64,000 nucleotides of DNA from Chromobotia macracanthus (taxonomy: Eukaryota; Chordata; Actinopteri; Cypriniformes; Botiidae). The position numbers were made by a program, and so were the translations under genes. This document shows, piece after piece, positions 14,131-26,729 of the stretch; position 1 is the first letter of the stretch; each line of letters starts with the position of its first letter. Location: contig JAZGTH010000002.1 of the NCBI GenBank assembly GCA_036877525.1, forward strand, positions 3,332,001 through 3,396,000. The letters run 5' to 3'. Under the pieces are notes generated by a model. The model saw only the letters and a list, made by a program, of their open reading frames with translations. It made no database searches and had not been told where the DNA came from.

Positions 14131-15233
14131 CAAGGGGCTTCAAAGAAGGTCTCACAAATACAGTGTATACCGGGTTGTCACTGTACTGCTGTATTCCTAA
14201 TGTGAGCATTTCCATTTTGCAACAGTCTGATGGTATGAAGATAATAGTATAATGAACTGAAGAAAAGAAGTCAACAAATTTATAGATTAACCTATCAGTT
14301 GTTAGTATGCAGCTCTTATATTACCACAAGGAAAAGCCTTTCAGCTTTTGGATGCTGCGTGTGTTTGTTTGTGGGTTTTCCAAAAGATGACAGGTGGGTA
14401 TATCCTAGCAGGCATATCTCTGAAGCCCAGCAAGACATGATGCCAGAGTGTTTTTTGTGCTATTTGTCAATACTTATGATGGTACAGTCTGTCTCCTCAC
14501 AGTGACAGCACCCTCACCCAAAGTCCCACACACGCATACACCAATAAAATACAAATATTAAGGCCTTATCTGTGTGAGAACTATAAAACCTTCCAAAAGG
14601 CCACTGGGCAGCAAAAAAATGCCAAAAAACACACTGTAGTGGTGCAATCTCTGTGGATTTGTGTGTGTAGGGGATTTTAGAGCTCCAAATCAGAGGAATT
14701 TATGATTGCATATATCTGTATATATATATGTGTGTAACATCAGACTCATAAAAGTTACAAGCACACATTGAACATCACTAATAACTCCAGGCTGAATCAA
14801 GCTGTAGATTTTCTGTGTTATGTAAAACTTATTATAACTAATATAAAAGGAGCATGTGCCATTGTAATTTACACTGAACAGATTGGTTTTATTATTTTTA
14901 CAGAAAGTCCTTATGCCAGCATGTGCTTCAGCTGTTGCCATGGGACAGTGGTCCCCAGCAACACATCTCATGCCCATTGCAGGTTCAGTGAAAACACAAA
15001 TATATTCAGTCAGCTGTGAAAAAGGGTGAGAGAGTTTTGATGACTTAAACCAAGTTAAATCAGGAGAACCAAGCCCACACACACTAAAACAAAATGTTAT
15101 GTGAAGCAGTATGTAATGACAAACTGTAGTATGCTACATTACTGTCACATGACCTTGCTCATTAAATACATTTTGCATTTTTAATTACTTTCAATGAAAA
15201 AAGTGTAAATTTTTAGCAGTGTAAATTTATAAT

Positions 15234-15788
15234 TAGTGCTGTTAATTGATTTAAAAATTGTCTAAATCGATTGAAACAATTGTTCTGTAATTAATTGTTA
15301 ATAATTGCACTTACTGTAACATTACATTTTGTAATCACATATATATTTTTCTACTAAATCTCCATATTAATGTAAAAACAACAGAGACAGTATATTCTAA
15401 GTATTTGTTTAATGACATCTATTTACTACATACTTTTGTGCGAGGATTGATCCTCTTAATACAATTTCATAAGTAGACGTATTCATACTTTACATATTTA
15501 CACAGTCAGAATCAAAAACAGTACGTCGCAGCCATCTGTCCACATGTGCGAAGCATGCCAAGTTGAGAGCATCCTCCCTGGTCAGCCATTCTCTCTCACT
15601 TCATGCAGCTGGTGGGCAGCATACAGATAGCATGATCTTGTAGCACTAGCCAAAGGATGTGGGGAAAGACCTTAGCAAAACTTTTTCAGGAAGTGAAAAT
15701 ACAGATGCTGTATTTATTGCATTTATTATTTTTAACACATTAAATAGGAAAAAAACATGCAATTAACATGTTCATTTTGACAGCCCTA
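15234..15788. mobile_element. Non-autonomous hAT-like element
   Basis: Starts TAGTGCTGTTAATTGATT and ends TTTTGACAGCCCTA, which are imperfect inverted repeats. The interior has TTAATTGTTAATAATTGCAC-like phrases of a known fish family. No transposase; target duplication unclear. Confidence 0.6.
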
Positions 15789-17354
15789 CATAATTAATTA
15801 GATGTTGATATAATTTCCAGTTAATTTATCCAGCTGGAAACAGAAGATCGAGTAGACTGCATTGCATTGTGGGATACAGTCCCCAAGCAGCTGTATGTTG
15901 AACATATTTTGGCAAACGTAAATGGCAACGGCCTATCCCATGCACACAGAAAATTCTGATCCTGTACAAAGAATATAAACTGCCAGAATTGTACAAGAAA
16001 TATGGTATTACGTTATTATGAACACTTCTACGCAAAGACAACACACAGACACAACTGTAGAACTTAAAGTAACAGACAATATTAAAACACTAAGACTGAA
16101 TGCTAATCAAAGCTCCAGTGACACTCAAACACAATTACACAGCATCAACCTAGAGAAAAATTCATTTCCACTACACTAATTCACTATTAATGAACACAAA
16201 GCATCACAGAACGATCTGAACATTGGTTGAACGATCTCTGCCTATAGATCAACCAGAGAGAGATAAACATCTCGCTGTGTGAGAGAGAGAGAAGTGACAT
16301 ATATGACTTTCTTCATCAGCCCTTTGGTTAGACATTGTCTGCAAAGTGCTTAATACATAACATCAGACAGAAATATTCGAACATGATCAGGATCTGTATT
16401 TATCAATATTATATATACAAACATGCACTTTTCTATCAGTGGAAAAGGCTAAACATGGACACTTTACCTTTAGAGTTACTGTTACTATGGGCCATGTCGG
16501 TCAAAACTGAAACTACTGAAAACCCCTTTCTCAGAAAATTAAAGACAAACAAAGTGATGTGAACCAACCAAAAAGTTTGATTTGTTTAAAAAATATTGTT
16601 TGGAATGATTCATTTTAATCAATTGGTGCACAAACAATTTATTAAACCATCACTGCTCAGATTGGTCAATAAAGCATTCCTGATGTGTAAAAATACTCAC
16701 TGAAATAACAGCTATGATTCTTATTCACCCAACTACTCTACTGCGTACTACTGCGCATCACTGCACAGCACCCACAGAGACTCTATGTTCTAGCTAAAGT
16801 ACAACATTTAGTTTAACTAATAGTATGTTTTTAAAAAATTGGTTAAACTTTGTTCAACTATTCAATGAAGTAGTAACAGTTTTATTAAAGCAATAAGGTA
16901 CCTGAGGTTGTGTTTTATAGTGAATATAAGCACAACTGTAAGCTAAAAAGTCCTAGTACCGGGTGTTGTACCAAACAACATTTAGTAGGATGTTCATTCA
17001 GGTTTTACATTACTTGACCACATATGCAAAGTAAGTGTGGGGAGTTCCCACTGGCCCCCATCTACTCCACGTCAGCCATGTCAAAAAAACAAACTCTAGC
17101 AGCTGTAATAGAGGCTTCAGGCAAATGTATTAGTGATAATTGGTGGTTAGTGGTTATAAACAGTATTCTGGCATGAGGCTACACCTGACACTGGTTCTTT
17201 TTTGCATCCATGACACGAGCAATCACAGTCTTTAAAAGATACTCTTTTTATCTGTTGGTTATGTCAGCTACCTAGTCTGACTTTCAAGCCACACAGTTGA
17301 TGAAAAAAAAATCATCATCCTCCACTTGGCCAGTTAGCACTGGTGATGCATATC

Positions 17355-17358
<4 letters not shown>

Positions 17359-17450
<92 letters not shown>
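17359..17450. repeat. (TC)n(TA)n compound microsatellite
   Basis: About 23 TC units run directly into about 23 TA units. Apparent ORFs across it are low-complexity Ser-Leu and Ile-Tyr repeats and are not genes. Confidence 0.97.
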
Positions 17451-17453
<3 letters not shown>

Positions 17454-19212
17454 TTCAAAGGGGACAAATCTTTCCTGCATATTCATGGAAAACGCAAGAG
17501 TTGCACTAGGTGGACTGTCATATTTAAGTTAAGTTGCGGCATTTCTCCACTATGGTTGTGCTGTATCGTAATCATCCCAATAAGGCAAAACTTTAAAGAA
17601 GAGCTTCAATTTTGAGAATTTTATCCTAACAGCCTCTATATTCTGTGGTTGTTTGGGTGAATATTTTGCATTCAAGTATGCTGAATTTCTTAATGTTTTC
17701 CTAAATTAACATGACATGCCATTAGTGTAATGTTTTCAGCTTTGCAGTTATGGCTCATAGAATCTGCAATTACTTTACCAAGCGAGTTCCTGAGCCGAAG
17801 AATCATGAGGGTGGGTGAAACCATGCAGATCTGATTATCACAGCGCTGTACTGAAAATTTATCAGTGGCTGCCCAGGCTAAATGTTGTACCTCTGCAACA
17901 GAATTTTATTATTCGAAACAGTCATGTTACGTTTGTGAATGAATCGTTCTTTTAAGTGAACAAATTGTTTTTGTTCATGTAATGCAATGGCTCATATTTC
18001 TCGATTACAGAACTCTCCCCTTCCTGCTTAAACATTAAAAGTACAACACTATATGTGCACAGGCACAGATCTCTTTTGGCAGCTTTTTCTGCCTTCAGAA
18101 ATGGACAAAGCATTAGCCAACATTTTAAATTCATGTCACCTTGATCTAATATACATCCTGACAAGCTTGTTCAAAACAAGTTTTCTCCACAACTGTACAG
18201 TATGGTTCTCATATGTCCCAGTAAAACACTGTGTATGTGTTACCTGGGGGCAGAATGCTCCTCTAGGTATCTGACTTTGCTCTTCTTGCTTTGGTAAGCT
18301 TTGGTAAGCTACAGACAGTAGAAGCACTGCTCTAGCACTGTCCCTAGATCTTCTTTATATGACAGATTCTCCTGTCCTGAGAGCTTCTCCTGCAATGCAC
18401 AAACATAAACATACACAAGCAAACATGCACAAACTCATTTGGTGCAAAGAAGATTTTTCTGTGCTACACAGTTCAGGCTATTTAGAAACATACTTATATA
18501 TTCAGATAGTGTTTATATTTTAAGATGTCATGTCATTCAAGACGGTGTTTATATTTATAATAAATGTTTTAATGCATGTCTTGCAAAATAAATGATATAC
18601 ACTTTAATTTACTACACTTTATTTATTGCAGAACAATACCCATGCCAAAAAATGATAGGCACAGAGAACTGTGTATGAGAGGATGGGGAGTGTGTAGACG
18701 TAAAAAGAATTTGAGCAGAGCTCTGTCAGAGTTGCAACACCAGACATTTAAGAGCTGTGTTGAGAAGCATGAGAGAGAAGGGGTCTGTCTTCCCCTACAG
18801 ACACAGTGTGAGACACTGACAGTACAGTACCAATGTTATCACAGTACTACAATATCAGTAGTCACAAACTTCATGATTCTCAGGAGCACATCAAAAATAA
18901 TATGTTTTTGGACAAACTCCATTAAATAAAATCTAAAGATAATATAAACAAATATTTTTGTTTGCAAATGTTGTATTAAAGCTGCTATAATACATTTTTG
19001 CAAATCTATCACTGCCTCTGTTTGAAACACAAAATTGCAAAATTTACTTGTGGAGTTATTTTCTTAACATTAAACATTAAAAACTTTTAAATTCTCAACA
19101 ACTGCTGTAAGAGCAAGCTATAAGGGCTCCACCAAAAATGTATGACAGGTGATAGTAACGTATTGCAGCTTACGCAAACAGCATATGCAAATAAACAAAT
19201 CTTTATCCTCAC

Positions 19213-19530
19213 CTTCATCATCCTCATCAGCAATGTGTTGCCTCAGCATGCAATCAAAATACTGCCTCTTCCTGTTTAGGTGGAAAAGCAGTTTACATTG
19301 GGTAATACCACACTGTTACTAGAAACATGAGCCTAATACACCCACACACACCTGTATGAAGTTGTCAGCGAGGCGTGGCAGGTTGGTGTGGCTGAGCAGC
19401 TCAGGCTTGTCCATGATGCAAGTTTTGATGTCTGTAATGGTGGACACCCACTCCTCCTTAGCAGAGAGGGCTGCTGGGTGATGCATAGTTCAAGTGCTGC
19501 ATTGCCTCCTTTAGAGACACTTCAGGCATA
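19213..19530 (-). pseudogene. Candidate exons of an unidentified gene, with a frameshift
   Basis: Two coding-like minus-strand blocks. The first (about 19530-19352) reads LDMPEVSLKEAMQHLNYASP in one frame. It then switches to a second frame near 19470 that reads SAKEEWVSTITDIKTC and LLSHTNLPRLADNFIQ up to a good GT donor at 19351. The second (19267-19213) reads RQYFDCMLRQHIADEDDE and ends at a GT donor; it is in phase if the acceptor AG ending at 19268 is used. The helical, charged pattern and codon use look like real protein. They may be upstream exons of the gene whose 3' end lies at 3.8-7.4 kb, but nothing links them beyond strand. A weaker block at about 18391-18330 (EKLSGQENLSYKEDLG) could be a third exon. 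The frame switch suggests decay or a base-call error. Confidence 0.35.
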
Positions 19531-20984
19531 TCCAGGCAAGAGCTGTAATCTTAAAGTCGGAGAAGGGAACTCAATATTAAGAATTTATTATTTATATTTG
19601 CTATAATCGTTTAATACTGTAAATAATACATTGATAATATATATATATATATGCATATGCATTATAAAGGTATTCCTAATTCAGTACTATTTCACTAATA
19701 GTAAACTACACTAATACACTAATACAACTACACTAACCTTGAAAAAGTACAAAATTTATTCTCATTCATTCTCATTGTGATCATAACCAATCAGCGCATA
19801 AATGCATTCACAACTCAAATGCATTGATGATTATTAACATATATTTCTAATGATTGACGGGGCTCAGATGTGTTGTGTGAAACTGAGTTAACCTGCAGTG
19901 AGCAACAGCTTCAGTGTCAGCTTCATCATTAGAATGGGAGTATTACACTATTGTCACATTGCTTGCTTTCATAATTTAAGACTTAATTAATTTAAGACTT
20001 AATTTGTTGTTCCAAACAAAATACATTTTCTGACAAATGCCATCTGCCAAAATGCTGGATCTCCTCTTGATTCTCTTGACCTCCCCTCTCACTTCTTGAT
20101 CTAGACACAGCAATGACAATAAGGCATGTTCTATTAGTCTGTAGTTCATACCACTGAAATAAACACTAAAATAGGCTTGATGTTTAGGTCAACGTACAAA
20201 TGTAAGCATACTGTAACAATGCAAAACTCCCCAGCTTTCAGATTATTCAAAAATTATCACTGCCATCATTTACATATCAATACCCATTCAGTATTCAAAA
20301 ACTGTTGTTTTCAGGGGTTACCAATTGTGATGTACATACAGAAGTTTAAAAGTATGGTAACAAAAATGCCCTTTTTAACTAAAAAGGTCGGAAAGAGGGT
20401 GGCAAATCTTCTGAAACTATTAGAAAAAATTAGTTTCTTGTGTTGTAAGATATCTTGTTTAACATTAAAACAAAAGCTACAAAAAGTGCTACAAAAGTCT
20501 AGGTCCTTCAAAAAAGTACTTATGCACATATGTACATAAATGAACAAAATTATTCACTCTTTATTTGCCATTTTGCAAATTAAAGAGTAAATGATTTTTG
20601 TTGTTGCTCTTATATTCTTTTATAGTCTTTTCTTATATTCTTCTTTTTTCTTATATCTCTTATAAGTTTTGTTCATGTTCAGATCTTCACAAAGAAATAT
20701 TAATTTCTATTACAGTGAGTCTTAAATTTGACCTACTTTTAAAATAATTTTGCTTAAGGTTATGGATGCCTTATGTTATGTTATGTTTGGGTTAGACTTC
20801 ATATGCATTGTGCAGGTGCCATTTGTGCCATTTCTGTTATACACTTCGTGTTATATTGTCACACAAAAGAGTGTGTCATAATGCAGGAGCAGTAAGTGTT
20901 TTAAAAGCCTAAATGGTTAAGCGGAACATGTGTGATTTTGAAATGTGCAGTGACGTAACACTGCCAGATTCAAACGTTTCCACT

Positions 20985-21420
20985 GTTTAAGCCGGACAAC
21001 AGGCTTGGACTGAGAAGTGGATGTGGGAGCAGAGGAAGCAGACTGCTTTGCCATTTTCTAGGATGAGCAGGAGCAGATGACAAGTGCAAAAGGACTGGTG
21101 GCAGAAGGGCTTATAACCCTTGAGTGTTTCTGGGCCTTGGCAAAACATTCAACAATGGTCTCCACAGCATCCCCAAGAGGCTGGAGGGTGTTTATATCTG
21201 CCTCCTTAAGATCCGTCAGGGTAAGCCATAGGTGGCAATGGAGAACCACCATAAAACACATATTGTGCCCGATGGCTTGCACTGTCCACTTCATAGCCAT
21301 CAGCACAAAGTTCGTTGTGACCCACAAGTCCCTGAACACCTTCATGTCAGTGTTGCCATTGTCCAAAGCTTTCAGGAGTTTGTCTGGAACACCTGAAGAA
21401 GTGCCATGGTGTGCAGGGCA
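20985..21420 (-). mobile_element. DIRS-like retroelement gag fragment
   Basis: The minus strand reads VLMAMKWTVQAIGHNM, VVLHCHLWLTLTDLKEAD and GDAVETIVECFAKAQKHS. The HLWL..L...KE.D and GLFGDAVE..V..F..A.K patterns are, from memory, those of the gag-like ORF of fish DIRS-type retroelements. The residues before GDAVE are partly deleted. No reverse transcriptase or tyrosine recombinase ORF is present. It abuts the hAT remnant, so one element inserted beside or into the other. Confidence 0.5.
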
Positions 21421-22047
21421 GAAGCCACTTCACCAGAGAAGAGAAAGAAGAGGGACACAGATGCACCATGACAGTCTTCTCCACTGGGAAAACGTGTGCA
21501 TAACCACAAGCTTCTGTCCTATCCACCCGAGAAAAGGTGGATGACCCCATGGCATTTCCATCTTCGGTCAAGTCTTAATGGCAGGGATGTTGTCTGCGCT
21601 GATGTACTGCATTTTAAACGTAGGGTCCATAAACAACGCAACATCCAAAAGCTCCTGGGTGTAGGGGTCACTGTATTTGTCATTGAGATATGCCAGGACC
21701 TTGGTTTTAATTAACTTAGCCAGGTCAGTGTCCTCAGCATCTTAAGCCAGGACTGATGTGGCCAGAAATGTGGAGAAATGGCTTGAGGTATGAGATGCTC
21801 ACATACTCTTCCCCAGAAAGAGCATCTGTAAATTTGAAGAGAGAATGCAGTGCCTTGTGAATAGACTCCAACACTTTAATATCCTGCCAGGTTGGGATGA
21901 GGGAGTTTGCATATCAGTCACCTCACAACACATGTGATTGATTTTGACCTGTTCTAACACTCTGGCAATCATGTTCATTTTGATCACCATCTTGTTGGGA
22001 ACTTAGTTATAAGGGTGTGCTCAGGAACTTTGAGCTCCCTCAGTAGT
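21420..22047 (-). mobile_element. hAT (ZBED-type) transposase remnant, C-terminal part
   Basis: Read on the minus strand this gives MIARVLEQV, then KVLAYLNDKYSDPYTQELLD and FMDPTFKMQYISADNIPAIK. These are typical of the RNase-H-like region of ZBED-family hAT transposases in fish. Stops and frameshifts interrupt it, so it is inactive. It is the continuation of the block at 25255-25870, the two having been separated by an inserted element. Confidence 0.75.
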
Positions 22048-22052
22048 TATTA

Positions 22053-22625
22053 CAATGGCAAACACTGTCAATCAAATCTCATTCATTTATTACCTGTTTA
22101 GGGAGGGGTGTCCGATTTTGGGTCTAGTTTTACATGTCAATCATATTTATGTGCAAAATGTACTTTTAACCTGTGTCTCCTCCTGAGGAAGTGCCCCCCC
22201 TCCCTACTCTGGCTCTGGCCCCCTCCATACCTTTCTCCAAATTTATTGCCCCTGTTTTGGGTTTTGTCAGGTTTTCAGTCTACTTTGTCCGTGTCGTGAG
22301 TGTTTATGATCAAGATTTGCTCCAACCTTTTGCTCTGTCCACCACAAACCTAAGGATATGGCCCCCTCTGAATTTATTGCCCTATTTTGGAGTTTGTCTG
22401 TTTTCCATTCTAGATTGTCCACGTCGTGAGTGTTTATGAACAAGATTTGCACCAACCTTTGGCTCTGTCCACCACAAACCTAAGGATCTGACCTCCCTCC
22501 TCCCCTTTCTACACCAGATGTTTTTGACTTTCTCCTAACAGTTGTGTGACTGTGAGCAATTAGGTTTGAATGTGTGAAAAGTTTTGTAAAGGGTAAATAA
22601 CTTTATGCTGTGCGTGTGTTGATTG
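22053..22625 (+). repeat. Left inverted-repeat arm
   Basis: Matches 24670-25249 in reverse complement, with a few small gaps near the outer end. Contains two copies of a direct sub-repeat (about 22255-22340 and 22380-22470). Confidence 0.85.
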
Positions 22626-23454
22626 TTAGGCTGGAAAGACATTTTCCACAGTACTACTTCAGTTTCTCTGAACCGTTGTTGAGATGTCACCAGATGATAC
22701 ACAGAACTCTAACACGTAGCCTGTGACAGAAGTTTCCAGCAACCTTTGTTGAAAAGTGAATGTGTCTATAAGAGGTGGACACCCAGAAACTCGCTAAACA
22801 CAAAAACTCTAAAAACATCAAAAGACAACCGATAACATAAACACATACCCAACCCAATGTGACACAGTCGATGTTAAATAAGATGCATGAGATTGTTTGG
22901 CTAAATGTTGTCCAAAATGGAGTGTCATTGTTTCAATTTAAAACAATGCAAAACAACCCCATATTTTAAAACAGGATTATGATGGTTGTATCGATATTCT
23001 AAAAGTAAACACTTTAAAAGAAAAATGTAAGATTGTGTACAAGTGTTCTGGTTTCCATTTGGGAAATAAGTTACATAAAAATATGTTTTCATGAAAGTCC
23101 ATAGGTGCACCCTAAAAGGTTTTTTGGCTGAACAAATACAACGTGAGTGGTTTACACGAAAACCATGATTATGATAGCATTATCTTTGTTTTGTTTTTTA
23201 TATGCATATATAAAATAGGCCACCTTTAATTTAAGATATTGTCAAAAGTCTGTTTAAAACTAAACATTCAATAAAAATAATTAGAAATAAAAGCTTTGAA
23301 AGGTAGATTATGTGCCGTTTTTCTTGTTATAATGTGAAGATTTACCCTAAAGTAGTATAAGATGTATTTATGTGAAAGATTCTTTATCTGAGGCATGAAG
23401 CTCAGTGGAAGTGGAAGGAGTCTATGGGTGTCAGTACACACATTAAGCATATTC

Positions 23455-24093
23455 CTTCCAGTCAGGAAACTAGAATCAGAAAACTAGATGAAGATGCAAA
23501 ATACTCAACCTAAACCAGAAGAGGCTTTTTATTTTTTTTATTTGTCCAAAATGTCATTCCTTGATTATCTAGACATCTAGTGCTAGCATTAGAGAATTAA
23601 CAATCGTATTAAGAACACTCTTCACTCTGGACAGGTATCTTCCCAAGCCAGAAGGGGTCAGACATGGGGGTCTTGTGCTTTGTTAAAACGTTATTCTGTT
23701 TTAATTGCCTCTACAAACCAATAGATGCAGACAGCATCAGAGTTTGTTAACACCAGTAAGGATGACTGCGCTATTTAGAACGTAAACACAGGCCCCACCA
23801 TCCCAAGACAGATGGGTCATACAGAATAGGTGGGGTATGTGAGCTGTTAAAATGCTTATTCTGTTTTAACAGGGTCTATAAAACCATTACCTTAGGAGGT
23901 GCTGACACACACATACATTTGAATGATACGCCTCCACTGCTTGGAATAAACAACCTGGAATACACTTGTTGGTGTGCTGCAATTAATCAGAAAACTAGCT
24001 GTCAGAAGGGGTCATCCAGGCCAAGACCATAAACTGTTAAAACGTTTATTCTGTTTAAACAGGCTCTATAAAGCCATAACTTTAGGAGGTGAT

Positions 24094-24191
<98 letters not shown>

Positions 24192-24580
24192 TACACCCCA
24201 CATGCTACCATAAACAAGCCTGGAAAACACAAGTTGTGAATGCATAGCCTTTAGTCAGAACCTGGAAGCAGAAAACTAGAAGCTGTTGCAAATCGCCAAT
24301 CCCTGATTTAGCATACTTTTTACTTTTGTCAAAATTTCATTCTTTGATTTGAGACCTGTAGAGCACACATAGATTATTAACAATCGTATTAAGAACACTC
24401 TTCACTCTGGATAGGTATCTTCCCAAGCCAGAAGGGGCAGGATAGGTGCCATGTGCTTTGTTAAAACGTTATTCTGTTCTCTATAAACAGGCTCTATAAA
24501 ACCATTACTTTAGGAGGTGATGATACACACACTTTTGAACGATACAGTCTGCAATAAACAAGCATGGAATACACATGTTG
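23455..24580. repeat. Imperfect direct-repeat array in the element core
   Basis: Blocks recur: CAATCGTATTAAGAACACTC at about 23602 and 24382; TCTATAAAACCATTAC-type blocks ending in TTAGGAGGTG and a CA tract at about 23875, 24065 and 24490; and GAATACAC-type ends near 23955 and 24565. Units are diverged and unequal in length. Confidence 0.7.
24095..24187. repeat. (AC)n microsatellite
   Basis: About 46 uninterrupted AC units inside the core of the long-inverted-repeat element. Confidence 0.97.
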
Positions 24581-24669
24581 GGTATGCAGGGGGAACCCAA
24601 AGTCTCAGATCACACACTTTCATTTTGTGTCAGAAGTGTAAACGTTACAGACGTAACGCAGCTCGTACT

Positions 24670-25249
24670 ACAGTCAACACACGCACAGCGTAAACAGTTA
24701 TTTACCCTTTACAAAACTTTCACACATTCAAACCTAATTGCTCACAGTCACACAACTGTTAGGAGAAAGTCAAAAACATCTGGTGTAGAAAGGGGAGGAG
24801 GGAGGTCAGATCCTTAGGTTTGTGGTGGACAGAGCCAAAGGTTGGTGCAAATCTTGTTCATAAACACTCACGACGTGGACAATCTAGAATGGAAAACAGA
24901 CAAACTCCAAAATAGGGCAATAAATTCAGAGGGGGCCATATCCTTAGGTTTGTGGTGGACAGAGCAAAAGGTTGGAGCAAATCTTGTTCATAAACACTCA
25001 CGACACAGACAAAGTAGACTGAAAACCTGACAAAACCCAAAACAGGGGCAATAAATTTGGAGAAAGGTATGGAGGGGGCCAGAGCCAGAGTAGGGGGGGG
25101 GGCACTTCCTCAGGAGGAGACACAGGTTAAAAGTACATTTTGCACATAAATATGATTGACATGTAAAACTAGACCCAAAATCGGACACCCCTCCCTAAAC
25201 AGGTAATAAATGAATGAGATTTGATTGACAGTTGACACACAGTCCATTG
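24670..25249 (-). repeat. Right inverted-repeat arm
   Basis: Reverse-complement partner of 22053-22625, including the internal direct sub-repeat. Similarity fades inside 24670. Confidence 0.85.
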
Positions 25250-25254
25250 TATTA

Positions 25255-25428
25255 ACTACTTCCCTCTGTTCCTCAGTCATTGCTGCATTCTTTATCCAAC
25301 TGTGGGAGAAGTGCCCCACCAGCTTCTTACATAGCCCTGTTGCTCTTGACACTCTGTCATCTTTGACTGCATTTTCTGGAAAAAATGTTTTGTAAGTGTA
25401 ATTCACACAATTTGAGCTGTACAGTCAC

Positions 25429-25468
<40 letters not shown>

Positions 25469-25870
25469 TGTGTTTTATAAATGTTGTCATTTATGACCAA
25501 AACACTGGAGTCTGGTCCATTTATTAAGCTGGGCTGCCTTCACCATATTTGGTGCATTGTCTATCACAATGCAGAGGTTCTCTTCATGGAGATCCCAGCT
25601 GGTAAGCCCCTCTCTCAGGGCGGCTCTATAATTTACTTTGTGTGGCTGTCTGGGAAGTAAGGCTTTGAGTTCTCAGTCCTTCGTTTTCAGTTGCACTGCA
25701 ACTCTCTGTTTAAATTTTTTTTGTATAGCTCCGGTATGGTGACATGACTAAAATACGTGTGGGAGGTCATCCTGTTCCACTTATCTAGTGTAGTGATCCC
25801 TGTCAGGTGGTATCTGGCAAACAGGATTTGCAAATCCATGGAATAAACATCTAGATTCTAGTCTTTTATA
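25255..25870 (-). mobile_element. hAT (ZBED-type) transposase remnant, N-terminal part
   Basis: Minus-strand reading in several frames shows IPELYKK, EENLCIVIDNAPNMVKAAQL, NKWTRLQ and RVSRATGLCKKLVGHFSHSW, a familiar series in hAT transposases. VIDNAPNM is the catalytic-Asp region. A (TC)n(AC)n tract at 25427-25468 interrupts it. The copy is degraded and does not encode an active enzyme. Outer ends and an 8-bp target duplication were not found. Confidence 0.75.
25427..25468. repeat. (TC)n(AC)n microsatellite
   Basis: Short compound tract lying within the hAT remnant. Confidence 0.95.
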
Positions 25871-26729
25871 TCTGTATGATTTTTACAGCACTTTCTTTTT
25901 TAGGAATATCAAGTTAAAACTGCATGGATAAAAACAAAAGCACCATTGAAAACAGTTTGGGAGCCTATGTTTTTTATTGTTTATTAGCATGGTTTTTCAA
26001 AACAAGGCGGTACCATCCTGATCATGCTTTGACCATGTTTTCTTATTTATATCATATGAAGCCTTACATACAAGATTATTTTTAGCGTACTATAGCCAGT
26101 TGATTTAAAATAGCAGTTTTCATCATTGCTCTGTTTTGAATGGCATCCCTCATGCCAGTCAAAACTGAATAATTTTGTAATTAATTATTAATACATATAC
26201 ATTAAGTTAAGTCCCACTAAGACATCTAAATCACTAAACTCTGACTGATTGTTTCAACAATTCATTAAAACAAGAGTTCAAAAGAGTCATTATATAGCAA
26301 ATCGTGTTCACTCTGCCAGCGGAGATATTTTTCCATTTATTGAAAATGTGATTTTTAAATTAAAAGTGATGTGTTAACAGTTTGTTGATGTCAGTATATC
26401 TGACATTTTTCCCCAAAGGGCCACACAAAAATACCAGAATAGAATTGGTTTTCTGGTCTTTATGTGTACCTGACTTGTGCCCACAAGTCAGATATACAAC
26501 CTGGTAAATTTCCAACACCAAATAATAAAAATAAAGACTCCATTTATCCATTTTCACACTGTTAGCATTGAATCCCTGTAGTTGTAATTGTGCAAAATAT
26601 TGGCTTATTTTAAAATTAAATATTTGTGTAAATCATGTATAGAAAATCAGTTAGACAACAATTAGTACACAAAAAAATTGTTTTTCCTCACCCATATTGA
26701 AAAAATGATTGTATTATTTATTGCAGTGA

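Larger units (their letters stand above)
7365..19212. other. Intron or intergenic DNA with repeats
   Basis: Besides the repeats listed separately I see no secure exon. A short block near 11940-11893 (minus) has a GTGAGG donor and a coding-like frame (SALAGALRFINTSS). The stretch 12390-12600 is less AT-rich. Neither is enough to call a gene or promoter. Confidence 0.4.
22053..25249. mobile_element. 3.2 kb non-coding element with ~0.57 kb inverted-repeat arms
   Basis: The left arm (22053-22625) is matched in reverse by the right arm (24670-25249). Both ends start CAATGG and share CTGTCAATCAAATCTCATTC. The element is flanked on both sides by TATTA (22048-22052 and 25250-25254), a 5-bp target duplication, and it splits a hAT transposase copy. 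Within each arm a block of about 130 bp is repeated twice (AACCTAAGGAT, CGTGAGTGTTTATGA). Apparent ORFs in the arms are mirror images of one another and do not look like genes. The core holds an imperfect repeat array and an AC microsatellite. No transposase is present, so it is non-autonomous. The superfamily is not clear. Confidence 0.8.

Noticed and set aside
17297..17615. ORFs rich in Ser-Leu and Ile-Tyr
   Set aside because: They cross the (TC)n(TA)n microsatellite and have no other coding signal.
21077..21544. Plus-strand ORF of 155 codons, the longest in the window
   Set aside because: It is the shadow of minus-strand DIRS-like gag and hAT sequence; the minus-strand frames carry the recognisable motifs.
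24002..24232. Long Cys-Val or Thr-His ORFs
   Set aside because: They are translations of the AC microsatellite on each strand.
24842..25030. 62-codon ORF with a near-identical twin at 22267-22455
   Set aside because: The twins are the two arms of an inverted repeat, so the similarity is explained by the element and not by duplicated genes.
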